A DNA stretch of 9,456 nt from JBKPDV01 sp046728075 (GTDB taxonomy: Bacteria; Acidobacteriota; Thermoanaerobaculia; UBA5066; Gp7-AA6), in contig JBKPDV010000113.1 in assembly GCA_046728075.1 (NCBI GenBank), positions 1 through 9,456 on the forward strand, in the 5' to 3' direction. The notes under the pieces were generated by a model. That model worked only from the letters and a program-made list of their open reading frames with translations. It searched no databases and was not told the DNA's origin. The position numbers were made by a program, and so were the translations under genes. Below are positions 5,797-9,456 of this stretch, one piece after another. Numbering within the stretch: position 1 is the first letter of the stretch; every line of letters begins with the position of its first letter.

Positions 5797-7287
5797 TTAC
5801 CGGCGACGCCGTAAGCTTGCCGCGGCTGCGACAAGCCGCCGCACGGCGTGAATCAGTTCATCGTCGGTGAGGCAGGCAAAGCCAAGGCGGGCACCCGGCG
5901 TCGGAGCGCCGTTCAGCGTGAACGCGCTGCCGTGATCGAAGATCACGCCACAGCGTTGAGCCGCTTCCGCCCAGGCCGTCGTCGTACGAGCATCTCGGGT
6001 TCTGACCCAGATGGCCGTTCCGCCGGAAGGATTCCGAAACGTTAGGAAATCCCCGAGTTGCCGCCGGAGCCCGGTCGCGAATATCTGCAATCGTGAGCGA
6101 TAGATTCGGCGCGTCTTCCGCACGTGCCTCTGGAGCAGTCCGTCATCCAGCAGTTCGGCAATTGCGCATTCCAGAGCCGCGTCTCCTTGCAAGTCGACAA
6201 ATGATCGGTACGCAACCAGCTGCTCTATGAAATCACGCGCCCCTACGACGAACCCAAGCCTCAATCCTGGTGCCAGAACTTTTGACAATGTTCCGATGTA
6301 GATGACGAGGCCCTCGGCGTCAATGCTCGCCATCGGCAAGACAGGCCTGCCGCTGTAGTGAAACTCGTGGTCGTAATCGTCTTCGATCACCGCGAAACGT
6401 TCCTGCGCCGCAAGCTGCAAAATCTTCAAGCGGCGAGGGCCGGAAAGCGTGACCGTTGTTGGAAACTGGTGGTGAGGTGTGACGTACACCGCGCGGATGG
6501 GCCGCCGGTGGAGAATCCGCTGCAGCGCCCGAACATCGACGCCGTGCTCGTCGATCGGAACTGGCACAATTTCGGCGCCGGCCAGGCGGAACGCTTCCCA
6601 TGCCGGCCGATAGCCAGGATGTTCAACGGCGACGGCGTCGCCCGGCCGTATGAGCGCGCGCGCGGTCAGTGACAGCGCCATCTGGCTGCCCCGTGTCACA
6701 AGAAGACAGTCCGGATGGACGGCTACGCCCCGCGTCGCAGACAGCATCGCCGCCAGGCTCTGACGGAGGCGCGGCAGACCAGCCGGGTGCGTGTACGACA
6801 GCAAGTCCGATCCAAACGTGCGGAGAGCACGCCGATAGGCTCTGCCGATCAGATCCGCGGGTACGAGTCGAACATCAGGGCGCGTGCCGGACATCAGAAT
6901 CGCTCGCGGCGGCACCGTTCGGGGCAACTCAGGATTTGGCGCCGAGGCGAGCGGGAGTGGGAATCGCGGCGGTGCCGGCTCCCGAACACGCGCAGCTCGC
7001 CCCAGCCGCCTGGTTGACTGCTCCGGCAGTCCTTCAGCCACAAATGTGCCCGACGCAGGCTTGCTGACCAGCCAACCCTCGGCAATCAGCTCGTCGATGG
7101 CAGAGACGACCGTTTGGCGGTGCACCTGCAACGTCCTGGCGAGCGTTCGAGATCCTGGAAGCCCATCACCGGGCCGAAGGCGGCCGCGCTGAATCTCGGC
7201 CGCGAGCGCTCTCGCGATCTGCTGACAGACCGGCGTTCCGCCGGTGCGGTCTAACTCCAGGACAAATTCCCAACCGGCCACAGGCAT
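5797..7287 (-). CDS. MocR/PdxR-type transcriptional regulator (GntR HTH fused to PLP aminotransferase-like domain)
   Basis: A 496-residue cytosolic regulator. Residues ~15-85 are a GntR winged helix (PVCQQIARALAAEI, LPGSRTLARTLQVHRQTVVSA, GTFVAE). Residues ~130-490 are a fold-type I aminotransferase domain with SYTHPAG, VTRGSQMA, VEHPGYRP, the cofactor-contacting IEDDYDHEF (301-309) and the PLP-lysine motif GTLSKVLAPGLRLGF (Lys at ~336). With the PLP Lys and Asp present, cofactor binding is expected. MocR proteins sense PLP, amines or amino acids and usually control a divergent gene, here the NIPSNAP/DUF1579 operon. The frame is open to a TTG at 7320, but ATG at 7285-7287 is chosen: it gives a normal-length N-terminus before LELDR, has a GGTGGGGG tract ahead, and keeps the TGGTCTA repeat at 7307 outside the gene. 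The effector cannot be deduced. Confidence 0.9.
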   Translation of the reverse strand: MPVAGWEFVLELDRTGGTPVCQQIARALAAEIQRGRLRPGDGLPGSRTLARTLQVHRQTVVSAIDELIAEGWLVSKPASGTFVAEGLPEQSTRRLGRAARVREPAPPRFPLPLASAPNPELPRTVPPRAILMSGTRPDVRLVPADLIGRAYRRALRTFGSDLLSYTHPAGLPRLRQSLAAMLSATRGVAVHPDCLLVTRGSQMALSLTARALIRPGDAVAVEHPGYRPAWEAFRLAGAEIVPVPIDEHGVDVRALQRILHRRPIRAVYVTPHHQFPTTVTLSGPRRLKILQLAAQERFAVIEDDYDHEFHYSGRPVLPMASIDAEGLVIYIGTLSKVLAPGLRLGFVVGARDFIEQLVAYRSFVDLQGDAALECAIAELLDDGLLQRHVRKTRRIYRSRLQIFATGLRRQLGDFLTFRNPSGGTAIWVRTRDARTTTAWAEAAQRCGVIFDHGSAFTLNGAPTPGARLGFACLTDDELIHAVRRLVAAAASLRRRR

Positions 7288-7306
7288 CCCCCACCAGCCG
7301 CTGTGC

Positions 7307-7381
7307 TGGTCTACCAACAATAGCCGATCTTGCTCAGTTTAATGGTCCATCTGGCCCGTGCAAGTTTTTGGAACTGGTCCA
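7307..7381. promoter_or_regulatory. Divergent intergenic region with three TGGTCYA direct repeats, candidate MocR operator
   Basis: TGGTCTA (7307-7313), TGGTCCA (7343-7349) and TGGTCCA (7375-7381) occur in the same orientation with starts 36 and 32 bp apart, about three helical turns. The last two extend to an eight-base match, TGGTCCAT. MocR regulators commonly bind direct repeats in the region between their own gene and the divergent target. This location between the regulator start (7287) and the likely operon start (7411) fits. A shorter look-alike, TGGCCCG, lies at 7352-7358. No clear -35/-10 was assigned. Confidence 0.45.
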
Positions 7382-7410
7382 TGACTTCGGCCGCCCGATC
7401 GCGTACGGTC

Positions 7411-8655
7411 ATGCCTGTGCGCTCTATCGTGGTGCTCCTTGCCTGTGCGATCGGATCCTTGATGAACCTTCACGCCGCCGCCGAAACTCGCTGCTGCGCC
7501 GTCATTGAATTGCGGCAGTACACGCTCAAACCTGGGCAACGCGATGCCCTGATCGACATCTTCGATCGTCACTTCGTTGAGAGTCAGGAGTCGGCCGGCA
7601 TGACAATCATCGGGCAATTTCGCGACCGCCGCCGCCCGGACTACTTCGTGTGGCTTCGCGGCTTCACGGATATGGATAGCCGCTACAAAGCGCTCACGGC
7701 CTTCTATGACGGTCCCATTTGGGCCGCTCACAGGGCCGCCGCGAACGCCACGATGCTGAACTCCGACGATGTCCTGCTCCTCAGGCCTCTTCGGCCGGAA
7801 ACCGCATTTCGCGTGAGGCCGAGCGGTGTTCCGTCGAAGTCCCACGGTCCCCTCACCGTGCTGGCAGGCATGTATGACGCGCCTCAGCCGATTGATGCAG
7901 CGCTCGTATCACAGTTCGAGCAGCGGGTCGCGCCGGCACTACAGGCGAATGGTGTCCATGTCGAGGGGATTTTCGTCACGGAGTCATCGCGTAACACCTT
8001 TACGAGATTGCCGGTCCGCGAAGGCGCAAACGTGCTGGTCTGGTTCGGAACCGCGGAGAGTCGTGACATGTCTCCCGCAAGGCTGGAGCAGCTCGCGAGC
8101 ATGAGTGCTCTCGGTTCCATGACCGTGTCGTTACTGGACCTCGAGCCATCGTCGCGCTCGGCATTGGGCAATGGTCCCAAAGCGGCGCGCGCGACGAAGC
8201 ACGATTTCGATTTCCTTTTCGGATCCTGGAAGGTCCATAACCGATATTTGAAAGACAGACTGCGGCATTCAGTGGAGTGGAGCGAGTTCGAGGCCCGTTC
8301 AGATGTGCAGCCTGTGCTGAATGGCCTCGGGAACATGGATCGTTACAGCGCGATGCGTGCCGGAGAATCCGTCGAAGGCGTCACGCTGCGCCTGTTCAAT
8401 CCGGCAACCGGCGAGTGGTCCATCCACTGGGCCGATACCGTTCGCCCTGGGATTCTGCTCCCGCCGATGGTCGGGAGGTTCGACGGCGACGCCGGTCAAT
8501 TCTTCGGCGACGAGATGCTCGACGGCAGGAAGGTCCTGTGCCGGTTTCTCTGGACGCGAACCAACCCGAGCTCACCGCAATGGGAGCAAGCATTCTCGGA
8601 CGACGGCGGGAAGACATGGGAAACGAATTGGATCATGACGTTCACGCGACCATGA
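7411..8655 (+). CDS. Secreted NIPSNAP-like / DUF1579-like fusion protein
   Basis: 414 residues. A signal peptide (MPVRSIVVLLACAIGSLMNL, cleavage near AAA at 22-24) indicates export. Residues ~28-127 are a NIPSNAP-type dimeric alpha-beta barrel half (VIELRQYTLKPGQRDALIDIF, YFVWLRGFTDMDSR, FYDGPIW). Residues ~146-245 look like a second, more divergent half of the same fold. Residues 264-413 match secreted proteins usually labelled DUF1579-like: HDFDFLFGSWKVHNR at the start, then LFNPATGEWSIHWAD, and at the end WEQAFSDDGGKTWETNW. The frame opens at TTG 7330 with ATGs at 7342, 7381 and 7411. The ATG at 7411 is preferred because it gives a canonical signal peptide and leaves the putative operators upstream. 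ATG 7381 is possible, and no good ribosome binding site separates them. Ligand and reaction are unknown. The next gene overlaps the stop by 4 bp. Confidence 0.82.
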   Translation: MPVRSIVVLLACAIGSLMNLHAAAETRCCAVIELRQYTLKPGQRDALIDIFDRHFVESQESAGMTIIGQFRDRRRPDYFVWLRGFTDMDSRYKALTAFYDGPIWAAHRAAANATMLNSDDVLLLRPLRPETAFRVRPSGVPSKSHGPLTVLAGMYDAPQPIDAALVSQFEQRVAPALQANGVHVEGIFVTESSRNTFTRLPVREGANVLVWFGTAESRDMSPARLEQLASMSALGSMTVSLLDLEPSSRSALGNGPKAARATKHDFDFLFGSWKVHNRYLKDRLRHSVEWSEFEARSDVQPVLNGLGNMDRYSAMRAGESVEGVTLRLFNPATGEWSIHWADTVRPGILLPPMVGRFDGDAGQFFGDEMLDGRKVLCRFLWTRTNPSSPQWEQAFSDDGGKTWETNWIMTFTRP

Positions 8656-9456
8656 TCAGCTGCCCGCGCATCTTCCTCGCTGCCGGCTTCGTTGCCACGG
8701 CGATGAGCTCGGTCGCTCCTGCGCACGCTCAGGAGACACCCTCGCCTTTGGCCACCGGCGCGCACGATTTCGATTTTCTCGTCGGCGAATGGTGCGTGCA
8801 CCATCGTCGCCTGAAACCCGACAGTCATGATTGGGTGGATTTCGAGGGCACGTGCAGCAATCGCACGCTCATGGGCGGCGGAGCCAACATGGAGGAGCAC
8901 GCGCTGAACGCACCGAGCGGCGCCTATCGCGCCATCGCGCTGCGCTCGTACGATTCGAAGACCGGGCAATGGGCCATCTGGTGGCTCGACGGGCGCTATC
9001 CCTCTGGTCCCCTCGGTCCGCCGGTAAAAGGCCGTTTCGAGAAGGGTATCGGCAGCTTCTATGCCGACTACACTCAGGACGGGAAACCGATGCGCGGACG
9101 GTTCCTCTGGTCGAACATCACGCCCACATCCGCGCGCTGGGAACAGTCGTCCTCATCCGATGGGGGAAAGACGTGGTCAGCGAACTGGATCATGACTTTC
9201 CAGCGCGATATCCGCAAGCTCACGCAAGCTGCCGCGGAACGGGCTGACGTGCACGATTTCGATTTTCTCGTCGGTGATTGGCGCGTCCAACATCGTTACC
9301 TTCGCGTGAAGGACTACAGCCGCGAGTGGCTGGACGTCGATGGGACAGCGAGCCACCGCGCGCTCATGGGCGGTGGGGCGAACATAGAGGAGCACTCGAT
9401 CAACGCACGCTACGGCGCCTATCGCGCCGTGGCCCTGCGCTCGTACGATCCGAAGG
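8652..9456 (+). CDS. Secreted protein with tandem DUF1579-like domains (3' end beyond window)
   Basis: The frame is open from ATG at 8652 to the window edge (268 codons, no stop). The start overlaps the previous stop as ATGA, a sign of translational coupling in one operon. Residues 1-26 are a signal peptide ending in AHA. Domain 1 spans ~38-185 (HDFDFLVGEW, GGGANMEEH, YRAIALRSYDSKTGQW, RFLWSNITPTSARWEQ, DGGKTWSANWIMTFQR). A ~15-residue linker then leads to domain 2 from residue 201 (HDFDFLVGDWRVQHR, GGGANIEEH, YRAVALRSYDPK), cut by the window. Both repeat the C-terminal domain of the upstream gene, so the operon encodes at least three copies. Strong identity between the two domains (for example HDFDFLVG, MGGGAN, LRSYD) points to an internal duplication. 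Predicted periplasmic or extracellular. No enzymatic motif was recognised. Confidence 0.88.
   Translation, partial: MISCPRIFLAAGFVATAMSSVAPAHAQETPSPLATGAHDFDFLVGEWCVHHRRLKPDSHDWVDFEGTCSNRTLMGGGANMEEHALNAPSGAYRAIALRSYDSKTGQWAIWWLDGRYPSGPLGPPVKGRFEKGIGSFYADYTQDGKPMRGRFLWSNITPTSARWEQSSSSDGGKTWSANWIMTFQRDIRKLTQAAAERADVHDFDFLVGDWRVQHRYLRVKDYSREWLDVDGTASHRALMGGGANIEEHSINARYGAYRAVALRSYDPK

Noticed and set aside
7288..7320. TTG-initiated 11-residue extension of the MocR regulator
   Set aside because: The ATG at 7287 gives the usual N-terminus, and the extension would include a candidate operator repeat.
7330..7410. 27-residue extension of the NIPSNAP-like protein from TTG 7330
   Set aside because: It would bury the signal peptide behind a long leader and place the candidate operators within the coding sequence. 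ATG 7381 remains possible.

Overview
The window is GC-rich bacterial DNA from a chromosome-like region, probably a soil or environmental lineage. The mix of a BlaI/M56 pair, a secreted Asp-box propeller, secreted DUF1579-like proteins and extragenic palindromes fits Acidobacteriota-type or large-genome proteobacterial genomes, but no marker gene fixes the taxonomy. No rRNA, tRNA, transposase, prophage or CRISPR array was seen.

Left part (1-2120): a 56-codon ORF whose C-terminal half resembles a piece of the T6SS tube protein Hcp; a REP-like palindromic element; a secreted seven-repeat Asp-box beta-propeller (301-1389, +); and, convergent with it, the decayed 3' half of a metal-dependent amidohydrolase (1447-2120, -). 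The amidohydrolase carries two apparent frameshifts and is cut off where the M56 gene ends.

Middle part (2123-5674, all -): a BlaI-type repressor and an M56 membrane metalloprotease overlap by 8 bp. A palindromic operator sits between the -35 and -10 of the repressor's promoter. The upstream intergenic region carries a strong hairpin that shares a 21-bp sequence with the element near position 190. Next come a complete atypical SDR / NAD(P)-dependent epimerase-like gene and a secreted DUF3108-like protein.

Right part (5797-9456): a MocR/PdxR-type regulator (GntR helix-turn-helix plus aminotransferase-like domain, -) is divergent from a two-gene secreted operon (+). The first operon gene fuses NIPSNAP-like domains to a DUF1579-like domain. 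The second starts inside the first gene's stop codon (ATGA) and has at least two tandem DUF1579-like domains before running off the window end. Three TGGTCYA direct repeats in the divergent intergenic region are candidate operators for the MocR regulator. They help choose the start codons of both divergent genes.

The least ordinary parts are the MocR-controlled NIPSNAP/DUF1579 module, the amidohydrolase remnant joined to a sensor-less M56 gene, and the dispersed palindromic repeat.
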